Assembly (NCBI GenBank): GCA_031270755.1
Contig: JAISWV010000224.1
Coordinates: 1-9,851 of the forward strand
Origin: Synergistaceae bacterium
GTDB taxonomy: Bacteria; Synergistota; Synergistia; Synergistales; Aminobacteriaceae
Direction of reading: 5' to 3'
DNA length: 9,851 bases
Shown here: positions 1-5,083 of the stretch, piece after piece
How the letters are laid out: the number at the start of each line of letters is the position of its first letter
Position numbering within the stretch: the stretch's first letter is position 1
The notes under the pieces: generated by a model
Databases searched by the model: none
What the model saw: only the letters and a program-made list of their open reading frames with translations
What the model was told of the DNA's origin: nothing
Position numbers and translations under genes: made by a program

Positions 1-224
1 TTCGCCGCCTCGAAGGTTTCGTAGTCGATGCCGCCGATATAGGCCTGGTTCGGCGCATATCCCGCGGCTTTTTCGTAAGTTTGAACATATTGGGGCAGGT
101 TTTTCAGAAAATCGCTCTCGCCCTTGGTTTCGCGTTCCACGAAGGGCGTGGAGCCGTAGTGCAGCCCCAGTTCCGGAGTGTGATTCAAACAATAAGAACA
201 GCCTTTGATTCCAACGCTCGACAT
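1..224 (-). CDS. grdC: Glycine reductase complex protein C, large (beta) subunit GrdC, N-terminal part
   Basis: Only the first 74 codons are in the window; the gene continues past the left edge. The translation begins MSSVGIKGCSYCLNHTPELG and goes on through HYGSTPFVERET, LKNLPQYVQTYEKA and YAPNQAYIGG. This is the N-terminal pattern I recognise for GrdC, a FabH/thiolase-like protein of about 510 residues. By established knowledge, protein C takes the carboxymethyl group from the selenoether on GrdA and releases acetyl phosphate. The ATG at 222-224 is preceded by an AGGGAGG ribosome binding site at suitable spacing. It follows grdB by 112 bases and is the last operon gene visible; grdD is expected further left. 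The identification is firm from motif recall and operon position, although the catalytic region is outside the window. Confidence 0.9.
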   Translation of the reverse strand, partial: MSSVGIKGCSYCLNHTPELGLHYGSTPFVERETKGESDFLKNLPQYVQTYEKAAGYAPNQAYIGGIDYETFEAA

Positions 225-243
225 AAATGCCCTCCCTGAGCAC

Positions 244-281
244 GCGGCCGGCGAAGATCGCGTACCGGCCGCTGTTTTTTT
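244..281 (+). terminator. GC-rich hairpin with T-run in the grdB-grdC spacer (terminator-like on the plus strand)
   Basis: An 8-bp perfect G+C stem, GCGGCCGG (244-251) with CCGGCCGC (265-272), has a 13-base loop and is followed on the plus strand by TGTTTTTTT (273-281). That is the form of a Rho-independent terminator reading plus-wards, against the operon. On the minus (operon) strand the same stem lies just upstream of the grdC ribosome binding site and has no U-run after it, so it would not terminate the operon there. A second small hairpin, CCAGG/CCTGG (295-308), lies beside it. The function is inferred: blocking antisense transcription into grdB, or an mRNA-stabilising or processing hairpin between grdB and grdC. 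Confidence 0.5.
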
Positions 282-336
282 CGTTTGAAAAGGCCCAGGG
301 CAGCCTGGACCTCGATACGTCACATCAACCGACCAT

Positions 337-1641
337 TCAACTGGTAAACACAGTCTGCTCGGTTATTTCCGTCTGCAAGGCCTTGAGGGCCTTCTCGACA
401 AGGTGTCTGCGAATGACTTTTTCCTCTTCCGGGGTTCGGGTCGGATCGCCGAAGGGATGTGGGATCGCGATGGCCGGAACGATTCTGTTCGCTCCGACGG
501 TCTGCGAGATGGGAACTATGGTGCAAACGTGGACTACGGGGAGCTTGCGTTCGATTTCTTTTACCATCGTTGCGCCGCAACGAGTGCAAGTTCCTCAGGT
601 CGATGTCAGGATGACGGCGGTGACCCCGTCGGCCACGAGTTTGTCGGCTATCTCGGCGCCAAAGCGTTTGGCGCTGGCCACGGCCGTTCCGTTGCCCACT
701 GTGGCGTAGAATTTGTTATGGAGCTTCTTGAAGACGCCCTCTTTTTCCATGTCCCGGAGGACGTCCACGGGAAGCACGACGTCCGCGTTGCGGTCCGCGT
801 AGGTGGCGTCGTAGCCGCCGTGGGCCGTGCAGTACTTGTCCGCCGTGAGGTCCGTGACGCCTGTAATGTCGTACTCGCCGTACTTGCTGGCGCTGGAGGC
901 CTCGATGTGGTCGGGATTGCCCTTGGGGCAGATGCCTCCCGACGTGACGAGGGCGACAACGGCGTCTTTCATGTCCTTGACGGCCGGCTGGGGCGGCACC
1001 CGGTCGAAGACGGGCATCTTGTACTCCGTCTCGAAGGGTTCCCCTTTCATTTTCGCGACGAACATCTCGACGCAGCGTTCGGCCGCCAGCTTGTCGTAGA
1101 ATTTGTTTTTGCGGATCCCGCGCTCGATATAGCCCTCTTCCGCGGGCGTTCCCAGTTTTTCGCCCTTCAACAGCTTCAAAAGCAGCTTCGCCATGGCGGG
1201 AACCGCTTTTCTCATGCCCGCCGCGCTGTCGGGGGTCTCGATGATATAGGCGGATTTCTTGTAGAGCTCGACGCCGGGGTTTTCCGGGTACATGCCGCTG
1301 ACCACGGGAATGCCCAGCTCCTTGGATATGGCCTCGCACATTCCTCCGCAGGCCGTGCCGTAGCGGCCGGCGTTGAAGGCGGGCCCCGCGATGAAGGCGT
1401 CGGGCTTGTGGGGTTTGACCAGCTCGATGATCTCGGCGCTGGCCTTGTCCATATTGGAGGCGAAATAAGAGTCGCCGCAGACGACGGTGGCCACAATCTC
1501 CGCTTCCGCTCCAAGCGCTCCTTTGAAAGCCATGCCGGGGCCCACGACGCCTTGGCGAATTTCGGGCGTGACGTCGGCTTTTTCTTCGCCGCCTATGCCC
1601 GCGTAAAATTGATTGATATAATGCACGACTCGATAAGCCAC
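337..1641 (-). CDS. grdB: Glycine reductase protein B, selenoprotein subunit GrdB (in-frame UGA = selenocysteine)
   Basis: GrdB is the 47-kDa-type subunit of protein B, which acts on glycine together with pyruvoyl GrdE and transfers a carboxymethyl group to GrdA. The frame is interrupted by a single TGA at 595-597 and then continues in the same frame to a stop at 337-339. The junction reads ILTST-U-GTCTRCGATM, a UxxC-type redox motif typical of GrdB, with Sec at codon 349. With this readthrough the protein is 434 residues, the usual family length. I chose the GTG at 1639-1641: it has GGAGG six bases upstream and gives MAYRVVHYINQFYAGIGGEE, matching the family N terminus. A longer in-frame start at 1677 would place the ribosome binding site inside the coding region. 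It lies 84 bases after grdA and 112 before grdC. A reader treating TGA as stop would wrongly see two proteins. Confidence 0.95.
568..597 (-). promoter_or_regulatory. UGA (Sec) codon and candidate bacterial SECIS hairpin of grdB
   Basis: Read on the minus strand, the UGA (597-595) is followed after 12 bases by CGUUGC-GGC-GCAACG (582-568), a perfect 6-bp stem with a three-base loop carrying two G. Bacterial selenocysteine insertion requires a short hairpin just downstream of UGA that binds SelB, and the loop usually carries G residues. Spacing and shape fit, but the fold has not been computed and glycine-reductase SECIS elements vary in form. Confidence 0.65.
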
Positions 1642-1725
1642 TCTTGTCCTCCCACCTTTCTGTATATCGATCTCCACGCCTCCAGAAGCTGGAAACGTGA
1701 CTGCGCCTTTTAGCGGGAAACGGTC

Positions 1726-2199
1726 CTAAAGGGCGTTCTTGCTGAACTGATCACGGATACCTTTGACTGCCGCGGCCAGCGCTTCAGGGTCCAAAACCAT
1801 CTCCATCATGCTGATTTGCTCTTCCCAAGCTGTAGGATCGCACTCGTCGCGTATCGTCTGATCGAAAACGTGGTATACGGGGAGCCCCAACGGGACTCCG
1901 GCGAGAGGACCTGCATACGTCGGATCTCCATTGCTCACGGTCTCGGCGTAAATCTCCGCGCCCTCGGCGTCGGAAGAACCAAGAATCACGATGCAATCGG
2001 AACCGAATTTTTCAGCGGCGTCCTTGATGCGCTGCTGGTTCTGCAAGTCCATTGCCCCCGCGGCGGTTCAGACAAAGCACTCGCTCACCGAGAAAAGAAC
2101 CTCGGCGCCGCTGTCTTTCAGACACGCCTCGATGGCCAGCCCGGGAACGCCGTCGCGCTCTCCGAGAATGAGCAGTTTCTTGCCAGCCAGTTTACCCAA
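1726..2199 (-). CDS. grdA: Glycine/sarcosine/betaine reductase selenoprotein A, GrdA (in-frame UGA = selenocysteine)
   Basis: Protein A is the small selenoprotein that carries the Se-carboxymethyl intermediate from protein B to protein C. The frame opens at TTG 2197-2199 ([20 protein letters not shown]), runs through a TGA at 2068-2070 and ends at TAG 1726-1728, giving 157 residues, the family norm. The UGA sits at codon 44 in [16 protein letters not shown], the hallmark GrdA active site, with Sec two residues after Cys42-Phe43 in a CFVU arrangement. The C-terminal part holds [22 protein letters not shown] and [12 protein letters not shown], also typical. The TTG start is decided by an AGGAGGTG site six bases upstream and a TAA immediately before it in frame. 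It lies between grdE (73-base spacer) and grdB (84-base spacer). Without recoding, only a 108-residue fragment beginning at 2052 would be seen. Confidence 0.96.
2043..2070 (-). promoter_or_regulatory. UGA (Sec) codon and candidate SECIS hairpin of grdA
   Basis: On the minus strand the UGA (2070-2068) is followed after 12 bases by GCAA-UGGAC-UUGC (2055-2043), a short stem with a five-base loop containing GG. The preceding CCGCCGCGGGGGC could add a lower stem. The position relative to UGA suits a bacterial SECIS element, but this hairpin is weaker than the one in grdB. Its assignment rests on spacing and loop composition only. Confidence 0.45.
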
Positions 2200-2220
2200 T
2201 TACAACACCTCCTAAATTGA

Positions 2221-2251
2221 AATAAAAAGCCTAAAGTCAAAATAGCTAAAA
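2221..2251 (-). repeat. 31-bp repeat, copy 1, in the grdE-grdA spacer
   Basis: These 31 bases are identical to 3604-3634. In operon sense the core is TTTTAGCTATTTTGAC followed by TTTAGGCTTTTTATT, and it lies just upstream of the grdA ribosome binding site. The other copy sits in the equivalent place upstream of grdE. An exact 31-base match between two spacers is well beyond chance even in A+T-rich DNA. Confidence 0.85.
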
Positions 2252-2272
2252 GCGAAGACCTCACAAAATCGC

Positions 2273-3580
2273 TCAGATCGTGTAAGCGCCCAGCTTGGTG
2301 TAGCCCAGCTCGCTGGTTGCGCCGGTGATGGCCTGAAGTTCCACGGTGATGGCGCCGTCGGCGGCGAGAGAGCCCTGCCAGCCGCCCGCGATGACGTTGG
2401 CCTCCTCCGGGAAGCCCAGAACCTTTTCCATGGGAGGCAGAACGATGACCTCGTTGGCGTTGCCCGCCGTGACGCAGGCGTTGCCCTCGGCGCAGGAGTC
2501 CGCCAGAGACTGGCTCGCGCCGTCCTGTCCCGCGTACTCGTCGGTCAAAAGCGCCGTCTTGATGCCGAGCCTCTCGGCCTTCCAGCAGTTCATGATCAAG
2601 TCGGCGTCCGGGTTGCCGAACCCTTCCTCGGTGATGACGATACCGTCCAGCCCCAGCATGGCGGCCAGCTTTGTGGCGAAACTGGAGCTGCGGCGTTTGT
2701 CGGCCAAGGTGACGTTCTCGTTGGTGACGATGCAGGTCACGAAGTTGAAGTCCTTCCCGTGGCGTTTCAGCATGTCGGCGATGACGGGGTTGTTCTGGTG
2801 AACGTAGCTGCTGTTTTTGTCGCAGGCCGAAACGCAATTGCCCGAGACGATGGCCCCGTCCATGACCTCCAGGGGCGACAGAACCGTCGGCAGGATCTTC
2901 TTCACGTCCACGCCGTAAAGATACGTGTCGTGCAGAAGGCCCTGAGTCTGGAGCATGTAGAGGTACCCGACCTTCGGAAGCCCCGGATGCGAGGTCATGG
3001 CCTCCCGGATGTTGGGATGCTGGAAGGCGTCGACCTGATCGGCCTTCAGGCCCGCTCCTGCGGCCTCGGCGCAGCAACGCGCCAGGTAAGCGGCCGTCTT
3101 CAGCCCCGCCGTGCGGCAGGCGGTTTCGTAATCGTGCTTGTCCATATTGGGGTCCGCGGGCTCCAGCAGCAACACCACGTTGCAGGTCCGGGAATAAGGC
3201 GTGTAGTCCGCTCCCGGGCCCGACATATCGACGATGCCTTCCTGGAACCGCACGATCCTGCCCGCCGTGACCACCGCGGCGCCGCTCAGGACCAACGTCT
3301 TCCCCTCTCCCACCGTCTCCACGTCGGAAATCATTCCGGGGAAAACCTGTCCGCCGCCCTCGATTTTCCAGCGGGGCTCGATGACGTCCTTGACCGGAAC
3401 GATGCGGATACTGTCTCCAGGCATGGCCAAGTCCACGTCGAGTTTCTTCCCCAGAAGCTCGTCCTCCGAGATCAGATCGAGCAGCTCTTTCTTGTTGACG
3501 GTTAATACCCCGTCCTTGACCCCGGTTTTTTCGCCGAAAGCCAATTTGTTCACAAATATCCTGTGGAGTTCGAGCTTCAA
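2273..3580 (-). CDS. grdE: Glycine reductase protein B, pyruvoyl-subunit proprotein GrdE
   Basis: GrdE (435 residues) is made as a proprotein and, by established knowledge, cleaves itself at an Asn-Cys bond. This yields two chains, of about 22 and 25 kDa in characterised clostridial enzymes, and turns the cysteine into a pyruvoyl group that forms a Schiff base with glycine. Here the expected site is seen as GAIVSGNCVSACDKN, Asn248-Cys249. Other family stretches include VLSGAAVVTAG, DAFQHPNIREAMTSHPGLPK, FNFVTCIVTNENVTLADKRR, GFGNPDADLIMNCW and the C-terminal ELQAITGATSELGYTKLG. The start is TTG 3578-3580, with AGGAGG seven bases upstream; no nearby ATG competes. It follows trxA after a 178-base A+T-rich spacer. 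The stop is a true TGA (2273-2275) in a genome that also recodes UGA; no continuation resembling the family is seen after it. Confidence 0.96.
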   Translation of the reverse strand: MKLELHRIFVNKLAFGEKTGVKDGVLTVNKKELLDLISEDELLGKKLDVDLAMPGDSIRIVPVKDVIEPRWKIEGGGQVFPGMISDVETVGEGKTLVLSGAAVVTAGRIVRFQEGIVDMSGPGADYTPYSRTCNVVLLLEPADPNMDKHDYETACRTAGLKTAAYLARCCAEAAGAGLKADQVDAFQHPNIREAMTSHPGLPKVGYLYMLQTQGLLHDTYLYGVDVKKILPTVLSPLEVMDGAIVSGNCVSACDKNSSYVHQNNPVIADMLKRHGKDFNFVTCIVTNENVTLADKRRSSSFATKLAAMLGLDGIVITEEGFGNPDADLIMNCWKAERLGIKTALLTDEYAGQDGASQSLADSCAEGNACVTAGNANEVIVLPPMEKVLGFPEEANVIAGGWQGSLAADGAITVELQAITGATSELGYTKLGAYTI

Positions 3581-3603
3581 TACGATCCCTCCTTTCGGAA
3601 TTC

Positions 3604-3634
3604 AATAAAAAGCCTAAAGTCAAAATAGCTAAAA
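3604..3634 (-). repeat. 31-bp repeat, copy 2, in the trxA-grdE spacer
   Basis: Identical over 31 bases to 2221-2251. It lies about 12 bases upstream of the grdE AGGAGG site, just as copy 1 precedes grdA. It forms the downstream end (in operon sense) of the repeat cluster at 3604-3716. Confidence 0.85.
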
Positions 3635-3716
3635 AAACAGGTTCAAGAAAAGGCTTGAAGCTAAAATAGCTGAAAAAAGCTAAAAACGCACGATAAAAAA
3701 CCTAGCTAAAATAGCC
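3604..3716 (-). repeat. AT-rich cluster of AGCTATTTT units and hairpins between trxA and grdE
   Basis: In operon sense the motif GCTATTTTAGCT or a close variant recurs at 3704-3716, 3660-3672 and, as AGCTATTTTGAC, at 3619-3630; a further AGCT-with-A/T-run unit lies at 3674-3686. AGCT-ATTTT-AGCT can fold as a small hairpin. A further 6-bp hairpin, UUCAAG-CCUUUU-CUUGAA, occupies 3642-3659. The remainder of the 178-base spacer (3717-3758) holds a CCGCCGGCGG palindrome (3724-3733) and no gene. A role in mRNA processing or in setting the high level of the downstream grd messages is inferred, not shown. Confidence 0.65.
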
Positions 3717-3758
3717 GAAACAGCCGCCGGCGGAGCCTTTAAATTCTCTCAAATTCCC

Positions 3759-4079
3759 TTAAAGCATCGTTTCGATTTTCGCCTCGATGTTCTCGGGCGT
3801 CGCATCCGTTCCAGTCAGGCGCGCCACCTCCGCGCCGCCCTTCCAGAAGAGAATCGTGGGCAGGCTCATCACCTTGAAGTTGATGGCCACGCGCTTGTTC
3901 TGCGAGGTATCGACCTTGCAGAACTTGGCCTTGCCGTCGTACTTCTCCGCGATTTCCATGAACTTCGGCATCAGCGCCATACACGGCCCGCAGGAGGGGC
4001 CCCAGAAGTCCACCACAACGGGCAAAGCGCTTTCTTTCACCTCTGCGTCGCAATTTTCTTTAGTCAATTCAATCGGCAT
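3759..4079 (-). CDS. trxA: Thioredoxin of the glycine reductase operon
   Basis: A 106-residue cytoplasmic thioredoxin begins MPIELTKENCDAEV. The active site reads VVVDFWGPSCGPCMALMPKF, so the redox pair is CGPC but is preceded by FWGPS rather than the common WAxWCGPC arrangement; this altered lead-in is a feature I associate with grd-linked thioredoxins. The cis-proline loop is seen in VMSLPTILFWKGG, and the chain ends PENIEAKIETML. In the pathway it re-reduces the selenoprotein/cysteine centres after each glycine reduction. I chose ATG 4077-4079 because AGGAGGTG ends six bases upstream; the longer GTG at 4088 lies inside that ribosome binding site. It follows grdX by 21 bases, so the two are co-transcribed. 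No trxB (thioredoxin reductase) lies between grdX and trxA. Confidence 0.95.
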   Translation of the reverse strand: MPIELTKENCDAEVKESALPVVVDFWGPSCGPCMALMPKFMEIAEKYDGKAKFCKVDTSQNKRVAINFKVMSLPTILFWKGGAEVARLTGTDATPENIEAKIETML

Positions 4080-4100
4080 CGTTTTCACCTCCTTTGACTT

Positions 4101-4580
4101 TCATATATAGAAACGCTCGTTTTCCGGAGTCGTCCCGTGGTAATAAAATCCATCGACCTGACGCGGCGGCGTCAGCCGCCGTTTACAGCGCTCCACGCTT
4201 TCTCTCATCAATTCGAGATCGACGTAGGCGTAGTCCTCCCGCACCGCGTGGGGGAGGTCCTCAGGCAGAGGCAGATTGTTTTCGAATCCGCGGTATAAAA
4301 GAACGGCCTCCTCGATCATCGAAAGGGATTCGAGGTCCACCAGAGCATTGGGGTTTGTTTCAATAAGAACGGACCGAAACGGTTGTTGATGGGGACGAAG
4401 ATTACCATATAAAGGGTGAGTCAACAAACGGCTTCCCAAATGCACCGCGTCGCGCACGGTTATTAGAACATTTAACGACGATCCTTTCACGAGCTGCGCC
4501 GCAAGAGAAAAAGGTACAATCAATCGCTCTAAACTCACGTTATTCGTTATTAAAACAACGCTGCCTGCGCCGTTTCGCAT
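4101..4580 (-). CDS. grdX: GrdX family protein
   Basis: A 159-residue protein of unproven function, nearly always found at the head of glycine/betaine reductase operons. Family-typical stretches are LITNN at residues 10-14, VRDAVHLGSRLLTHPLYGN around residues 42-60, and DLESLSMIEEAVLLYRGF around residues 82-99. No catalytic motif or membrane segment is seen, and the protein looks cytoplasmic. The start ATG (4578-4580) is preceded by a GAGGGGGG site about seven bases upstream. It is the first gene after the glycine riboswitch and ends 21 bases before trxA. The assignment rests on the LLTHPLxGxxxP block together with operon position. Its role, whether accessory or regulatory, is unknown. Confidence 0.88.
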   Translation of the reverse strand: MRNGAGSVVLITNNVSLERLIVPFSLAAQLVKGSSLNVLITVRDAVHLGSRLLTHPLYGNLRPHQQPFRSVLIETNPNALVDLESLSMIEEAVLLYRGFENNLPLPEDLPHAVREDYAYVDLELMRESVERCKRRLTPPRQVDGFYYHGTTPENERFYI

Positions 4581-4636
4581 TGTTCAACCCCCCTCAGGAC
4601 ACGAGTGCGTTCTGTCGCGGCTGCGAAAAAACCGCT

Positions 4637-4762
4637 TCAGAGTCCTGTCCGAACACGCTCCTTTGGCCTGAGAGTTTCCACGCCACGGTTTCCCGCCGTG
4701 ACAGTTGCCCCTTCGGCGCTCCCGCCTCTTACGAAATCCAGGAAACGAGAGTCTCTCGCGTA
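4637..4762 (-). promoter_or_regulatory. Glycine riboswitch, apparently a single aptamer with a downstream 'ghost' segment
   Basis: Read on the minus strand, the region holds the two signature blocks of a glycine aptamer in the right order: GCGCCGAAGGGGCAA (4719-4705) and CTCTCAGGCCAAAGGA (4674-4659). They are joined by a hairpin, CACGG-CGGGAAA-CCGTG (about 4699-4683). The 5' side GCGAGAGACTCTCG (about 4760-4747) can supply the GAGAG strand of P1. No second CCGAAGG block occurs nearby. The 3' remnant CGGACAGGACTCTG (4651-4638) resembles the partial 'ghost' aptamer of singlet glycine riboswitches. It lies between a good promoter and grdX, so it should sense the substrate of the encoded enzyme, most likely switching the operon on. 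The T6 run at 4626-4631 is not preceded by an obvious terminator stem. CAGGAC (4647-4642) can pair with GUCCUG (4600-4595), which abuts the grdX ribosome binding site, suggesting translational control as one option. Confidence 0.88.
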
Positions 4763-4804
4763 TCCATCTTTCAGGGTTTTTATTACATATTTTGTTCTGA
4801 CGCG

Positions 4805-4833
4805 ATTATCGTATGATCTCCAACGTTCGTCAA
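4805..4833 (-). promoter_or_regulatory. Sigma70-type promoter of the grd operon
   Basis: On the minus strand TTGACG (-35, 4833-4828) and GATAAT (-10, 4810-4805) are separated by exactly 17 bases. Transcription would begin near 4798, about 35 bases before the riboswitch. An inverted repeat CAAGGT/ACCTTG (4831-4836 and 4847-4852) overlaps the -35 edge and could be an operator, though this is only suggestive. Confidence 0.75.
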
Positions 4834-4969
4834 GGTGAAACGGCTGACCTTGTGAGCACGCCTTAGTGACGCTCTCGGAGACTCCCGGGTCCCGTACGTT
4901 GGCGAGGCCGGGCAAGACAAGGGCGTATTCCTTATTTTCCGCGGGAAGGGAATCGAGCCTGGGAAATGC

Positions 4970-4975
4970 TATAAT
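4970..4975 (+). promoter_or_regulatory. Candidate -10 box for the SNF2-SWIM genes
   Basis: A perfect TATAAT stands on the plus strand about 105 bases before the SNF2 start and diverges from the grd promoter. No good -35 hexamer is seen 16-18 bases upstream (AAGGGA or similar), so the promoter is weak, depends on an activator, or is misplaced. The roughly 135 bases between it and the grd promoter contain no convincing gene. Confidence 0.4.
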
Positions 4976-5014
4976 CACACGCATAATATCCGCTTGTTGG
5001 GAGGCTGCATAAAG

Positions 5015-5083
5015 ATGTGTGACCGAACGTTGAACGCGGAAGTGCCAGACCCGGAAACTTTAAACGAGGAAGTTGCGTCATGA
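5015..5083 (+). CDS. Possible 22-residue leader ORF coupled to the SNF2 gene
   Basis: ATG at 5015 opens a 22-codon frame (MCDRTLNAEVPDPETLNEEV, then AS) whose TGA overlaps the SNF2 ATG as ATGA. A GGGAGG site (4999-5004) precedes it by ten bases, a slightly long but usable spacing. The peptide is acidic and has no recognisable domain or membrane segment. The SNF2 gene has its own GAGGA site inside this ORF. It may be a short leader coupling translation to the helicase or a chance ORF; conservation upstream of homologous helicases would decide. Confidence 0.35.
   Translation: MCDRTLNAEVPDPETLNEEVAS

Noticed and set aside
337..567. Separate 76-residue protein downstream of grdB
   Set aside because: It is the C terminus of GrdB after the selenocysteine UGA, in the same frame and with GrdB family sequence; the ATG lacks a ribosome binding site.
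403..1713. 436-codon plus-strand open frame opposite grdB
   Set aside because: It is an antisense shadow of grdB with no ribosome binding site or family-like motif; the minus-strand protein is unmistakable.
3604..3716. CRISPR-like array in the trxA-grdE spacer
   Set aside because: Units are short, irregularly spaced and variable, with no uniform spacers and no cas genes.
4620..4637. Rho-independent terminator at the T6 run after the riboswitch
   Set aside because: No stable stem immediately precedes the U-run in the RNA; only a weak GCGG/CCGC pairing spans it.
4853..4930. Possible tRNA (for example a selC-like gene) in the divergent region
   Set aside because: No acceptor-stem complementarity, no T-loop consensus and no suitable anticodon arm could be found on either strand.
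4637..4984. 115-codon open frame on the minus strand starting MRVIIAFPRL
   Set aside because: It runs through the grd promoter and the whole glycine riboswitch, has no ribosome binding site, and its only support is an open frame in G+C-rich DNA.
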